Source of the DNA: Enterovibrio norvegicus DSM 15893
GTDB taxonomy: Bacteria; Pseudomonadota; Gammaproteobacteria; Enterobacterales; Vibrionaceae
Assembly: GCF_900115495.1 (NCBI RefSeq)
Contig: NZ_FOWR01000005.1
Location: 1 to 64,000, forward strand
DNA: 64,000 bases
Reading direction: 5' to 3'
Below the pieces are notes generated by a model. The model worked only from the letters and a program-made list of their open reading frames with translations. It was not told the DNA's origin and did not search any database. Both the position numbers and the translations under genes were made by a program. Below are positions 26,355 to 34,406 of the stretch, in pieces (within the stretch, counting starts at the first letter, position 1; each line of letters begins with the position of its first letter).

Positions 26355-26843
26355 TTAGATGCCAGCACGTTTAAGCAGACCAGACATCAGCTTAGAACTT
26401 GATCTCACGCCTGAAGATTTACCTTTAAACTCCCCGGCTAGTCGGTTGTCACCAATTTCACGCGCGATGTGCTGCATGGTGAGGTACATGTCTTTCGCTG
26501 ACTGCATACGGTTTTTGTCATTCAACGGTGCAAGCAGTTTGATCATGTCAGAGCCTGACAGTTTGTTTTCAATGGAGTGACGTTCAATAGAAGACAAGAG
26601 TTTGTCCAAATCAACGGTCGCTTCATTGCTTTCAACACCTTCTTTTTTCATCGCTTTCAGATTACGTTTACGGATCTGATTGATGACGAAGGTAGGGCGG
26701 TTCATACGTTTAAAGCCAAAATAGCCAGCCGCAACAACCAGTGCGATACCACCAACAACGTATGGCCAGATTGCACCAGAAGACTCGGCGGCTGTTTGCG
26801 CCGCACTTACAACTTCCACTGCGGCAGCGGGTACATCAGACAT
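26355..26843 (-). CDS. Single-pass membrane protein of unknown function
   Basis: Start at ATG 26843 (MSDVPAAAV) with GAAGGAA upstream; the longer frame lacks support. 162 residues. A short N-terminal segment is followed by one membrane span (IWPYVVGGIALVVAAGYFGF, about 26-45), then a basic patch (KRMNRPTFVINQIRKRNLKAMKK) and a helical cytoplasmic domain ending in a basic serine-rich tail. No family was recognised. It stands alone and convergent to the HAD gene. Confidence 0.78.
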   Translation of the reverse strand: MSDVPAAAVEVVSAAQTAAESSGAIWPYVVGGIALVVAAGYFGFKRMNRPTFVINQIRKRNLKAMKKEGVESNEATVDLDKLLSSIERHSIENKLSGSDMIKLLAPLNDKNRMQSAKDMYLTMQHIAREIGDNRLAGEFKGKSSGVRSSSKLMSGLLKRAGI

Positions 26844-27193
26844 GTTCTTTCCTTCATTATTAATAGGGAATTTGGAATTGAGCGTAGTGTCGCACCGTTT
26901 CATTTAATTACGGTGTCACGCCTCACATTCGCGCAAAGAAGTTAAGTTGAACAAGCGCGAATGATGAATTTTTACACCAATGCTGATGGTAAAATCAACG
27001 ACCAATACACGTGAGTTCATATAGACCTGACACCTATGATAAACATTTCCATGTTTTTACAGATGCCTACGAATGTCACACTCGTCGAAAAAGGTGGTGA
27101 GAAACTTTCTCAATTTCATCGTATTACCACAATAATAGGGTTGTATGAACGCCAAAATAGGCAAAATGTGGTTGTTATAAGGCATAGAATTTG
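26844..27193. other. Divergent intergenic region
   Basis: About 350 bases between two divergent small membrane-protein genes. No gene, repeat or recognisable operator was found; it should contain both promoters. Confidence 0.5.
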
Positions 27194-27517
27194 ATGAAAA
27201 AAAGTACCGTTATTCTGTTACTCCTTTTAATTGTCTCGAATGTCACTTGGGGGGCAATGTTCTTTTATCGTACTGTTGACTCAGGCATCAGTCTCACTCA
27301 CCTTCAATCCAGCAATGATCGGAAATCATCACAGTTAGAAATTGCGATGTTCACTGCGAACCACGGTTTGATAGGCATGCCCGTTGAAGAAGCGTTTGAA
27401 GTGATCGTAACGGAAAGTAATGAAGAAGATCCTTTCATTAAAAGTGGCTGTTTAAACGCAGGCAATATGTGTTTAAAAATTGGTTCAGCGCGAACGATTG
27501 TGGGTATTAAACAGTAA
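27194..27517 (+). CDS. Small membrane-anchored or exported protein, unknown function
   Basis: 107 residues from ATG 27194; a TTG directly before it is an alternative, and the ribosome-binding site (AAGG near 27178) is poorly spaced. An N-terminal hydrophobic stretch (KKSTVILLLLLIVSNVTWGAMFF) acts as a signal or anchor. The remainder is a small domain with two cysteines (SGCLNAGNMCLKIG) that could form a disulphide in the periplasm. No family recognised. The next gene starts 60 bases later in the same direction. Confidence 0.62.
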   Translation: MKKSTVILLLLLIVSNVTWGAMFFYRTVDSGISLTHLQSSNDRKSSQLEIAMFTANHGLIGMPVEEAFEVIVTESNEEDPFIKSGCLNAGNMCLKIGSARTIVGIKQ

Positions 27518-27577
27518 TCTGACGCTAAACAATAACCTAACGTTAAATAGTGACCTGGAATTGATGAAGGAAAATGC

Positions 27578-28624
27578 GTGTATAGGGAAGGTGTAAAGCG
27601 ATTATTGGGAACGGAACTGCCAATCATTCAAGCGCCAATGGCTGGCGTGCAAGACAGTGAACTTGCTATCGCGGTGTGTCGTGCTGGTGGCTTAGGCTCA
27701 ATACCTTGTGGCATGTTAACCATTGATCAGATAGTCAATGAAACGCAGCGTATTCGCGAAGCAACAACACAGCCCTATAACCTCAATTTCTTCTGTCATT
27801 CCATGCCTGCCTACAATGAACACAGTCACGCTCGATGGCAAGCATGTTTAGCGCCGTATTTTGATGAGGTCGATGAACAATGTGTTCCAAATCCTAATGG
27901 CGCAAGCAGAATGCCTTTCAATCATGATATTGCGGATGCCATCGAATCATTGAAACCTCCTATCATCAGTTTTCATTTTGGTTTGCCTGACAAGGCATTA
28001 CTCGCACGTGTGAAGCGTTGGGGAACGAAGGTGATTTCGTCTGCAACCACCGTTGAAGAAGCCTGTTGGCTTGAAGCAAATGGTGCCGATGCCATCATTG
28101 CACAAGGCAGTGAAGCAGGTGGACACAGAGGCATGTTTCTTTCTAACGATCTGTCTGCTCAGTCGCCGATGAACGCGCTGTTAGCTTGTCTTGTTGAGTC
28201 GGTTTCGATTCCTGTGATAGCCGCTGGTGGAATTGGTAATCATGACGATGTGCAACGCGTGTTGGCGTCAGGCGCAGGTGCTGTGCAGGTAGGAACAAGC
28301 TATATGCTTTGTTCAGAAGCGAAAACATCCTCTCTGCATCGAGATGCCATCAAAGGTGCATCAGAGGCAGACACTGCCATCACGAACATCTTTTCGGGTC
28401 GTCCTGCGCGAGGCATCATGAATCGCGCAATGACAGAGCTCGGATGTATCAATGAATTGGCGCCCGCGTTTCCCTATTCGTCCATCGAAATGGGGCAGTT
28501 ACGGAGTCACTTTGAGAAGATGGGCAAACGTGATTTCTCTCCGTTGTGGAGCGGTCAAAATACGTCAGGGTGCAAAGAGGTTTCTGCGGAGACGTTGACG
28601 AGGGAACTGGCAGGGATCGGTTAA
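27578..28624 (+). CDS. Nitronate monooxygenase / FMN-dependent 2-nitropropane dioxygenase-like
   Basis: 348 residues from GTG 27578, with GAAGG seven bases upstream. TIM-barrel FMN enzyme: PIIQAPMAGV (15-24) is the family N-terminus, GSEAGGHRG carries catalytic His183, and PVIAAGGIGNHDDVQRVLASGAGAVQVGTSY (in pieces) is the phosphate-binding end of the FMN site. It probably oxidises alkyl nitronates or a related substrate in the cytoplasm. FabK enoyl reductases share the fold, but the AGGHRG motif and overall layout favour nitronate monooxygenase. A terminator follows about 50 bases after the stop. Confidence 0.9.
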   Translation: MYREGVKRLLGTELPIIQAPMAGVQDSELAIAVCRAGGLGSIPCGMLTIDQIVNETQRIREATTQPYNLNFFCHSMPAYNEHSHARWQACLAPYFDEVDEQCVPNPNGASRMPFNHDIADAIESLKPPIISFHFGLPDKALLARVKRWGTKVISSATTVEEACWLEANGADAIIAQGSEAGGHRGMFLSNDLSAQSPMNALLACLVESVSIPVIAAGGIGNHDDVQRVLASGAGAVQVGTSYMLCSEAKTSSLHRDAIKGASEADTAITNIFSGRPARGIMNRAMTELGCINELAPAFPYSSIEMGQLRSHFEKMGKRDFSPLWSGQNTSGCKEVSAETLTRELAGIG

Positions 28625-28676
28625 CTCAGACGACCAACGGCTTCATGTCGGCGCACTGTGTTGGCGTAAAGAGAAT

Positions 28677-28705
28677 AAAAAAACAGAGGCGAATGCCTCT
28701 GTTTT
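28677..28705. terminator. Intrinsic terminator after nitronate monooxygenase gene
   Basis: AAAAACAGAGGC, loop GAAT, GCCTCTGTTTTT. It lies between convergent genes and may serve both. Confidence 0.9.
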
Positions 28706-28755
28706 TGTTTCTGTCATCGATGTAGATTCGTTGGCGCTGTCGCTTAGATATCACC

Positions 28756-28830
28756 GAGCTACGTTTCACAAAGCTATATTCGATAAAGCTATGTTTCACA
28801 AAGCTATATGTCCCAAAGCTACATGCTACC
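28756..28830. repeat. 15-bp tandem array, five units, overlapping the gabD-like 3' end
   Basis: Units are GAGCTACGTTTCACA, AAGCTATATTCGATA, AAGCTATGTTTCACA, AAGCTATATGTCCCA and AAGCTACATGCTACC, all sharing an RAGCTA core at a strict 15-base period. The last unit contains the stop codon (28819-28821) and final codons of the dehydrogenase gene, so the array looks like downstream amplification of the gene's own terminus. Confidence 0.88.
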
Positions 28831-30246
28831 GAGACAAATGTATTTGGTGTTGAGGTATTCATCGATACCTTGTCTAGCGCCTTCTCGTCCGATGCCAGAT
28901 TGTTTCACGCCGCCGAAGGGGGCGACCTCTGTCGAGATAACACCTTCGTTAACACCGACCATGCCGTAATCCAGTGCCTCTGCGATTTTGAAGATACGGT
29001 TGATGTCTTTGCTGTAGAAGTAGCTGGCCAATCCATAAATGGTGTCGTTCGCCATTTCGATCAATTCTTCGTCATCACTGAAACGAATCACTGGCGCGAT
29101 AGGGCCAAAGATCTCAGCTTGAACAATGTCCATGCTGTGCGAAACGTGGGTGAGCACGGTCGGTTCAAAAAATTGGCCGCCCAAATCATCACCGCCAGCT
29201 GACACAGTCGCACCTTGTTGAAGGGCTTGGTCGAGCAATGATTTAATTTTGAGCTTGGCGTTGTCGTCGATCAGCGGGCCGATAACAACATCGTCATCCA
29301 ATCCGTTGCCGACGGTGAGTTCATCAACAGCCAGCGAGAATTTATGAACGAACTCTTCGTACACCGCGTCGTGAACATAGAAACGGTTAGCGCAGACGCA
29401 AGTTTGTCCTGCATTGCGGAATTTTGACGTGATTGCACCTTTCACCGCTAAGTCGATATCCGCGTCATCAAACACGATGAATGGGGCATTGCCGCCTAAC
29501 TCCATGGAGACGCGCTTTACAGATTCTGCACTTTGCTTCATCAATATACGCCCGACATCGGTCGAGCCGGTGAACGAGATTTTTTGTATGTGTGGGCTAT
29601 TACAAAACACATCGCCGATCATGGGAGCGTCTTCGCTGGTGACGACAGCAAGAAGATCATCAGGCAGCCCAGCTTGGCGGGCAAGTTCGACCACAGCATA
29701 CGCACTCAACGGCGTTTGTATGGCAGGCTTTGCAACAAAACTACAGCCAGCAGCAAGGGCTGGTGCGGCTTTGCGTGTGATCATGGCAATGGGGAAGTTC
29801 CATGGTGTTATTGCAGCTGCGACACCCACAGGCTGTTTGATCGTCATGATCCGACGGTCGGCCAAGGGGGTTGGAATTGTTTCGCCGTATGCGCGCTTAC
29901 CTTCTTCTGCAAACCATTGGACGAAAGACGCGCCATACGCCACTTCACCACGAGATTCAGCCAGCGGCTTCCCTTGTTCTAAGGTCATTATGCGGGCGAG
30001 ATCTTCTTGGTTTTCCATCAACAACTCGTACCAACGCATCAAAATAGCTGCACGCTGCTTTGCCGTGGTTTTTGCCCAGGCCTTTTGCGCATCGCGAGCG
30101 CGGAGAATCGTGGCTTCCACCTCTTCCCGCGAGTGTGCTTGAACATGCCCTATAAGGGTTTGGTCTGCAGGGTTAGTCACGGCAATGGTGTTGTCGAGGT
30201 TGTCGCACAGCGCTGAAAGCAGCGTATGGTTTTTGATCTGTTTCAT
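28819..30246 (-). CDS. gabD: Succinate-semialdehyde dehydrogenase-like aldehyde dehydrogenase
   Basis: 475 residues, cytoplasmic. Aldehyde dehydrogenase motifs are ITPWNFP (146-152), FTGSTDVG (225-232), ELGGNAP with general-base Glu249, and FRNAGQTCVCANR with nucleophile Cys283 and a second Cys285. The CxC pair and the motif around it match GabD, which oxidises succinate semialdehyde to succinate in GABA catabolism. One oddity is KPAIQTPLSA, where GabD proteins usually have an acidic residue after PA. No gabT or gabP is nearby, so the true substrate may differ. AAGGACA precedes the ATG at a long spacing. Confidence 0.85.
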   Translation of the reverse strand: MKQIKNHTLLSALCDNLDNTIAVTNPADQTLIGHVQAHSREEVEATILRARDAQKAWAKTTAKQRAAILMRWYELLMENQEDLARIMTLEQGKPLAESRGEVAYGASFVQWFAEEGKRAYGETIPTPLADRRIMTIKQPVGVAAAITPWNFPIAMITRKAAPALAAGCSFVAKPAIQTPLSAYAVVELARQAGLPDDLLAVVTSEDAPMIGDVFCNSPHIQKISFTGSTDVGRILMKQSAESVKRVSMELGGNAPFIVFDDADIDLAVKGAITSKFRNAGQTCVCANRFYVHDAVYEEFVHKFSLAVDELTVGNGLDDDVVIGPLIDDNAKLKIKSLLDQALQQGATVSAGGDDLGGQFFEPTVLTHVSHSMDIVQAEIFGPIAPVIRFSDDEELIEMANDTIYGLASYFYSKDINRIFKIAEALDYGMVGVNEGVISTEVAPFGGVKQSGIGREGARQGIDEYLNTKYICLGSM

Positions 30247-30428
30247 TACGTCACAGTGTCCTTGTGGTGTCAGTTCATCGCTGTGTCAGCGAATGAAAAG
30301 TAAGAAAAACATTCTTATCATGCTTGGGGCAGATTGCGCGTAAGCACCACGAACAGAAGGGTGTGGGAGGCTGCGCAATTCGGGCGCGTAGCATCGTGTG
30401 AAGCGTTTAAATGATGAAAGTTTCGAAG

Positions 30429-30496
30429 CCTAGGTTGTTTCAATGCTTAGGTTGTTTCAATACCTAGGTTGTTTCAATACTTAGGTGGTTTGAAAG
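30429..30496. repeat. 17-bp tandem array, four units, upstream of gabD-like gene
   Basis: CCTAGGTTGTTTCAATG, CTTAGGTTGTTTCAATA, CCTAGGTTGTTTCAATA and CTTAGGTGGTTTGAAAG at an exact 17-base period. The last unit runs into a hairpin. It lies about 180 bases upstream of the gabD-like start codon. Confidence 0.93.
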
Positions 30497-30514
30497 CATT
30501 GCTGCTTTCAAACC
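30487..30514. repeat. Perfect 11-bp inverted repeat adjoining the 17-bp array
   Basis: GGTTTGAAAGC, loop ATTGCT, GCTTTCAAACC. It overlaps the last repeat unit. No T-run follows it. It could be an operator or a structured end of the array. Confidence 0.8.
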
Positions 30515-30612
30515 ATTGACGCTTTTAACACGATAAAACTAGCCTAACGATGAAAAGGACATGCCGCAATGTTGCCAGTGTGAGCCAGTTCAGTAATTGC
30601 ATACCGAAATGA

Positions 30613-30637
30613 GAAAAGGCCAGTGATTACTGGCCTT
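30613..30637 (-). terminator. Terminator of the CoA-disulfide-reductase-like gene
   Basis: On the minus strand AAGGCCAGT, loop AATC, ACTGGCCTTTTC. It lies about 40 bases past the stop. Confidence 0.85.
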
Positions 30638-30677
30638 AAGACAAATGGGGGGTGACTCTAGAAATATGGATCGAGAA

Positions 30678-32015
30678 TTACTTCGCGACGTTCCCCGCAA
30701 CATTCATGATGTCCCACGTGCGAGAGAAAGGAGGCGCGTAAGCGAAATCCATCATGCCAAGTTGTGTGGTTGTCACACCCATGGTGACGGCAACGGCCAT
30801 CGCATCAATGCGGTGGACTGCGCCCTTGTATCCTGCGATTTGTGCGCCCAGCACGCGCTTTGTGCCTGCTTCATAAATCAGTTTCATGTGAAGGTCTGAT
30901 TGACCATCACAATAGTTCGTGTGGCATTTGTCTTTGATCACCAAGGTTTTCACATCAAAGCCTGCGTCAATTGCTTCACGCTCGGACAAGCCTGTACGAC
31001 CTGCTTCCAATCCCATAACGCGAACACAGCTGGTGCCAAGTGAGCCAGGGAATTCGAACGCATCGCCATCTGTTTGCGCGATATTATCGCCAATCATTCG
31101 GCCCAATTTGTTTGCGCCGGTCGCCAGAGGAATGTAAACGTCTTTGTTTGAAATCGCGTTCCAAATCGTCGCGCAGTCACCCGCAGACCATACATCCGGC
31201 AATGACGTACGACCTTGACGGTCAATACGAATTGCGCCGTTCGGTAGGGTTTCAATGCCGGTTTCTTTCAAAAACGCGGTATTAGGTTTTACGCCTGTGC
31301 ACACAACCACCAAATCTGCAGAGTATGTGCCTTTATCTGTCGTAATGTGCGTAACCTTGGCATCGCCTTCAATCGCGAGTAACGACTCGCTGGTCAGGAT
31401 TTCAACGCCGGCTTTTTTCAGCTCGTCATAGAAGTGGATACTGATTTCAGGGTCAAACGCGTCTGGAATCAAACGCTCAGCACGTTCGATGAGGCGTACG
31501 TTTTTGCCTTGATGCACCATGGCTTCCGCGACTTCTAAGCCAATGAAACCCGAACCAATGATGGTGACGTTTTTGCAGTGTTCTTGCGCGACGGCTTGCT
31601 TCAGTGCGATGCCGTCATTCATGACGCGAAGCGTGAACACGCCGTCTTTATCTAAGCCCGACACTGGGGGGAACACTTCTTTCGCTCCCGTGGCGATCAT
31701 CAGTCGATCGTAGTGGGCTACGAATACGTCGTCTTTATGTGTAATCTCTAGCTTCTTATTGTCAGCATCTACTTTTGTGACGCGATGTCCGATATTGACT
31801 TGAATGCCACGCTCAGCAAATTGCGCAGGTGTGAATTCAGACATGTACTCGTGGTTTTGGAATTCATCTGCCACGTAGTAAGGCAGGCCACAGGCACCAA
31901 ATGAAATTACCTCTGACGCTTCATACACAATGATGTCGGCGTTTGGGTTTACACGACGAGCCTTTGCTGCAGCGCTCATGCCTGCGGCTTCACCACCAAT
32001 AATCACTATTTTCAT
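30678..32015 (-). CDS. CoA-disulfide reductase / NADH oxidase-like flavoprotein
   Basis: 445 residues. KIVIIGGEAAGMSAAAKARR is the FAD-binding Rossmann start. SFGACGLPYYV places a single redox cysteine at residue 42, as in CoA-disulfide reductases and NADH oxidases (class III pyridine-nucleotide disulfide oxidoreductases). VTIIGSGFIGLEVAEAM is the NAD(P)H site and VWSAGDCA the second FAD motif. A C-terminal dimerisation domain follows. It would reduce CoA disulfide, persulfide or related low-molecular disulfides in the cytoplasm. The cystine carrier TcyP lies directly upstream on the same strand, which suggests a thiol or sulfur-metabolism link. Confidence 0.88.
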   Translation of the reverse strand: MKIVIIGGEAAGMSAAAKARRVNPNADIIVYEASEVISFGACGLPYYVADEFQNHEYMSEFTPAQFAERGIQVNIGHRVTKVDADNKKLEITHKDDVFVAHYDRLMIATGAKEVFPPVSGLDKDGVFTLRVMNDGIALKQAVAQEHCKNVTIIGSGFIGLEVAEAMVHQGKNVRLIERAERLIPDAFDPEISIHFYDELKKAGVEILTSESLLAIEGDAKVTHITTDKGTYSADLVVVCTGVKPNTAFLKETGIETLPNGAIRIDRQGRTSLPDVWSAGDCATIWNAISNKDVYIPLATGANKLGRMIGDNIAQTDGDAFEFPGSLGTSCVRVMGLEAGRTGLSEREAIDAGFDVKTLVIKDKCHTNYCDGQSDLHMKLIYEAGTKRVLGAQIAGYKGAVHRIDAMAVAVTMGVTTTQLGMMDFAYAPPFSRTWDIMNVAGNVAK

Positions 32016-32105
32016 GGGTTGTATCCTAAAAAGTCTTTAATGCTTTTATGCCCAAGCAGCCTTAAGAAGCGCGTTCTGTAGGTGTGTGTTTGGGTATGTT
32101 GAGCA

Positions 32106-32133
32106 AAACGTGGGGGCAATAGCCCCCACGTTT
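32106..32133 (-). terminator. Terminator of the tcyP gene
   Basis: AAACGTGGGGGC, loop AATA, GCCCCCACGTTT. The GC-rich stem ends in TTTT on the minus strand. It separates tcyP from the downstream flavoprotein gene. Confidence 0.85.
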
Positions 32134-32191
32134 ATTCGTTGTTGTTTACGTTTATGAATCGTTGCGTTGGTGAGACTGCTTTTTTAGAGGC

Positions 32192-33592
32192 TTATGCCGT
32201 CGTATCTTCGCCATCTAGATTGACAGGTTGGCCATCGTTAAAGACGTCCATGTTGGTTTCACCCATCAATTTACTGGTCACTGAACCTGCAGTGATCGAG
32301 CCAGACACGTTAAGCGCGGTACGGCCCATGTCGATCAAGGGTTCGATAGAAATCAATAGACCCGCTAACGCCACTGGGAAATCAAGCGCTGACAGCACGA
32401 TGAGCGCTGCGAACGTTGCACCACCGCCGATGCCTGCAACACCGAATGAACTGATGGTGATGATAGCTACAAGTGTCACGATAAAGCTGATATCTAGCGG
32501 ATTGATGCCCATGGTTGGCGCGATCATCACTGCAAGCATGGCAGGGTAGATACCCGCACAGCCGTTCTGACCGATGGTTGAACCAAATGATGCTGCGAAG
32601 TTCGCAATACCGTTTGGAATGCCCAAGGCCTTCTCTTGTGTCTGTACGTTCATTGGAATAGACGCCGCACTGCTGCGAGACGTGAATGCAAATGTCAGAA
32701 CAGGGATGATTTTCTTAAGGTGACGAATAGGGTTCAGGCCGATCATTGCGATAATCGCAAGGTGAATAGCAAACATGCTGAACAGCGCACCGTAAGAGGC
32801 GAGAACGAAGTTCGCCAAGTTTACGATGTCTGCATAGTTTGAACCTGAAATGACTTTGGTCATCAGAGCCAACACACCGTAAGGCGTAAGGCGTAGAACC
32901 AATGTCACCATGCGCATGACGATCGCTTGCGCGACGTTAATGAACTGTTCGAATGACGCGAAAATCTCTGGTTTCTTGCTGGCTATACCCGTGGCAGAAA
33001 TGCCCACAAAGATAGAGAAAATAACCACTGCAATGGTCGACGTTTTACGAGACCCTGTCATGTCTAAAAATGGGTTAGCAGGGATGAATTCCAACAACAT
33101 GTTGGCGAAAGACATGGTTTCGACTTTGCCTAAGTTGGTTTGAAGTGCTTCCGCGCGCGCCATTTCTGCTGCACCTGCAGTGAGGCCCTCAGCAGACAGA
33201 CCAAACATCACTGACCATGCGATACCGACAAGCGCTGCAATCATGGTTGTAACGACCAGAACACCAAGGGTCATGCCACTGATTTTACCCAGTGAAGATC
33301 CGCCATTGAGTTTTAATATCGCGGAAATAATCGACACCATGACCAATGGAATGATGATCATTTGAAGCAGTTTTACGTAGCCTTTACCAACAATGTCAAA
33401 GTAATCAATGCTGGTTGCAATAATATCTGAGCCTGCGCCGTAATACAGTTGTAATAAGCCACCAAATACGACCCCCAAACCTAAACCTGTAAATACGCGT
33501 TTTGTGAAAGCAACGTATTTAGATTGGAGCGTATAAAGGAAATAGATTAACGCAATGAATATCGCGAGGTTAAATATAACGCTTAGTGCCAT
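32192..33592 (-). CDS. tcyP: L-cystine transporter TcyP (dicarboxylate/amino acid:cation symporter family)
   Basis: 466 residues, with the fold of glutamate transporters (DAACS). KGYVKLLQMIIIPLVMVSIISAI is the second-helix signature, FTSRSSAASIPMN the HP1 re-entrant loop, and GQNGCAGIYPAMLAVMIAP the unwound seventh helix, with the wording typical of YdjN/TcyP cystine carriers. It imports L-cystine with cations across the inner membrane. GGAAACAC precedes ATG. The neighbouring disulfide-reductase-like flavoprotein could reduce imported disulfide; that link is inference from proximity. Confidence 0.93.
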   Translation of the reverse strand: MALSVIFNLAIFIALIYFLYTLQSKYVAFTKRVFTGLGLGVVFGGLLQLYYGAGSDIIATSIDYFDIVGKGYVKLLQMIIIPLVMVSIISAILKLNGGSSLGKISGMTLGVLVVTTMIAALVGIAWSVMFGLSAEGLTAGAAEMARAEALQTNLGKVETMSFANMLLEFIPANPFLDMTGSRKTSTIAVVIFSIFVGISATGIASKKPEIFASFEQFINVAQAIVMRMVTLVLRLTPYGVLALMTKVISGSNYADIVNLANFVLASYGALFSMFAIHLAIIAMIGLNPIRHLKKIIPVLTFAFTSRSSAASIPMNVQTQEKALGIPNGIANFAASFGSTIGQNGCAGIYPAMLAVMIAPTMGINPLDISFIVTLVAIITISSFGVAGIGGGATFAALIVLSALDFPVALAGLLISIEPLIDMGRTALNVSGSITAGSVTSKLMGETNMDVFNDGQPVNLDGEDTTA

Positions 33593-34406
33593 TGTGTTTC
33601 CTTATTATTGTTAGAGGGCGCAGTGGTTAAACACTAGCCAAATGTAGGGAGGTAAGTTCCATTTCCTCAAAATACTGTTAAACCGCCAACGGCGTATTAA
33701 CATTCCATCTTTATTGGTGCTACATCTCCTGAGCCAACGCGGAGCGCGGTTTGGCGGGCTATTTGCCAGAATGGCGGAGATGATAGTGCATGCTCTTATG
33801 CATCAATAACAAATTTATATGCCTAAAAGTTCTAAGTTATAAAGTGAACAATAACTGCTTTGTTTTTTCTCGGCATGCTGCTTATTAAACCAAAATTTAA
33901 TTTTTTAAGTGTGGTGTTAAAACAGTGGGTGCATTTCCGGTATGCATTTTTATATTAATTAAATGTTAATTATTTTAGTTGGTTAAATTAAATTCATTTA
34001 AATATTTTAATGATGTTGATGAATATACCGATTATTTCTGTGTAAAGAGTGAGCGTCTTCTCTTATTAAAAACAAGGTATGGTTGGGATCCTGAATTCGT
34101 TGTGTACATCACTATTATTGAGCTTCTCAATGCGAGTGATGTCTCGGTGTGATTTTGCTACGAACCTTCAATGATTATGTTGGCTCCTGATACCAGATTT
34201 CATGCTGTATGTTTTGCGTCATCTTGTGTGACTTTTATCACCATATTCACTGCGAGCGTTAAAGGTTTATTGAACTAGATTGAACAGTACTCAATGTGAA
34301 AATCGCAAAATCGTACGTGGCTTTTATTCCAAAGCACTCAGTGGTCGCTGCGTCGAAAAGACGATTAAAGACATTAAAATAAGAACATGATGAAGGGGCT
34401 AGCTTT
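33593..34406. other. Long intergenic region (about 810 bases)
   Basis: No convincing gene. A GC-rich patch lies at about 33715-33785 (CGCGGAGCGCG near 33736) upstream of tcyP, which may be its leader or an operator. An AT-rich stretch follows at 33800-34080, then a strong stem-loop at 34106-34142. The region is divergent between tcyP and a lipoprotein gene. It is long enough to hold a small RNA, but none could be recognised. Confidence 0.5.
34106..34142 (+). repeat. Two-tier inverted repeat in the long gap
   Basis: Outer arms ACATCACT (34106-34113) and AGTGATGT (34135-34142) enclose inner arms TTGAG (34118-34122) and CTCAA (34126-34130). No T-run follows. It could be part of a small RNA or an operator. 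Confidence 0.7.

Noticed and set aside
28756-28830. Short regular repeats considered as a CRISPR array
   Set aside because: Units are directly contiguous 15-mers with no spacers, and no cas genes are near; the same holds for the array at 30429.
29414-30142. 242-residue plus-strand frame opposite the gabD-like gene
   Set aside because: Antisense shadow of conserved aldehyde dehydrogenase sequence.
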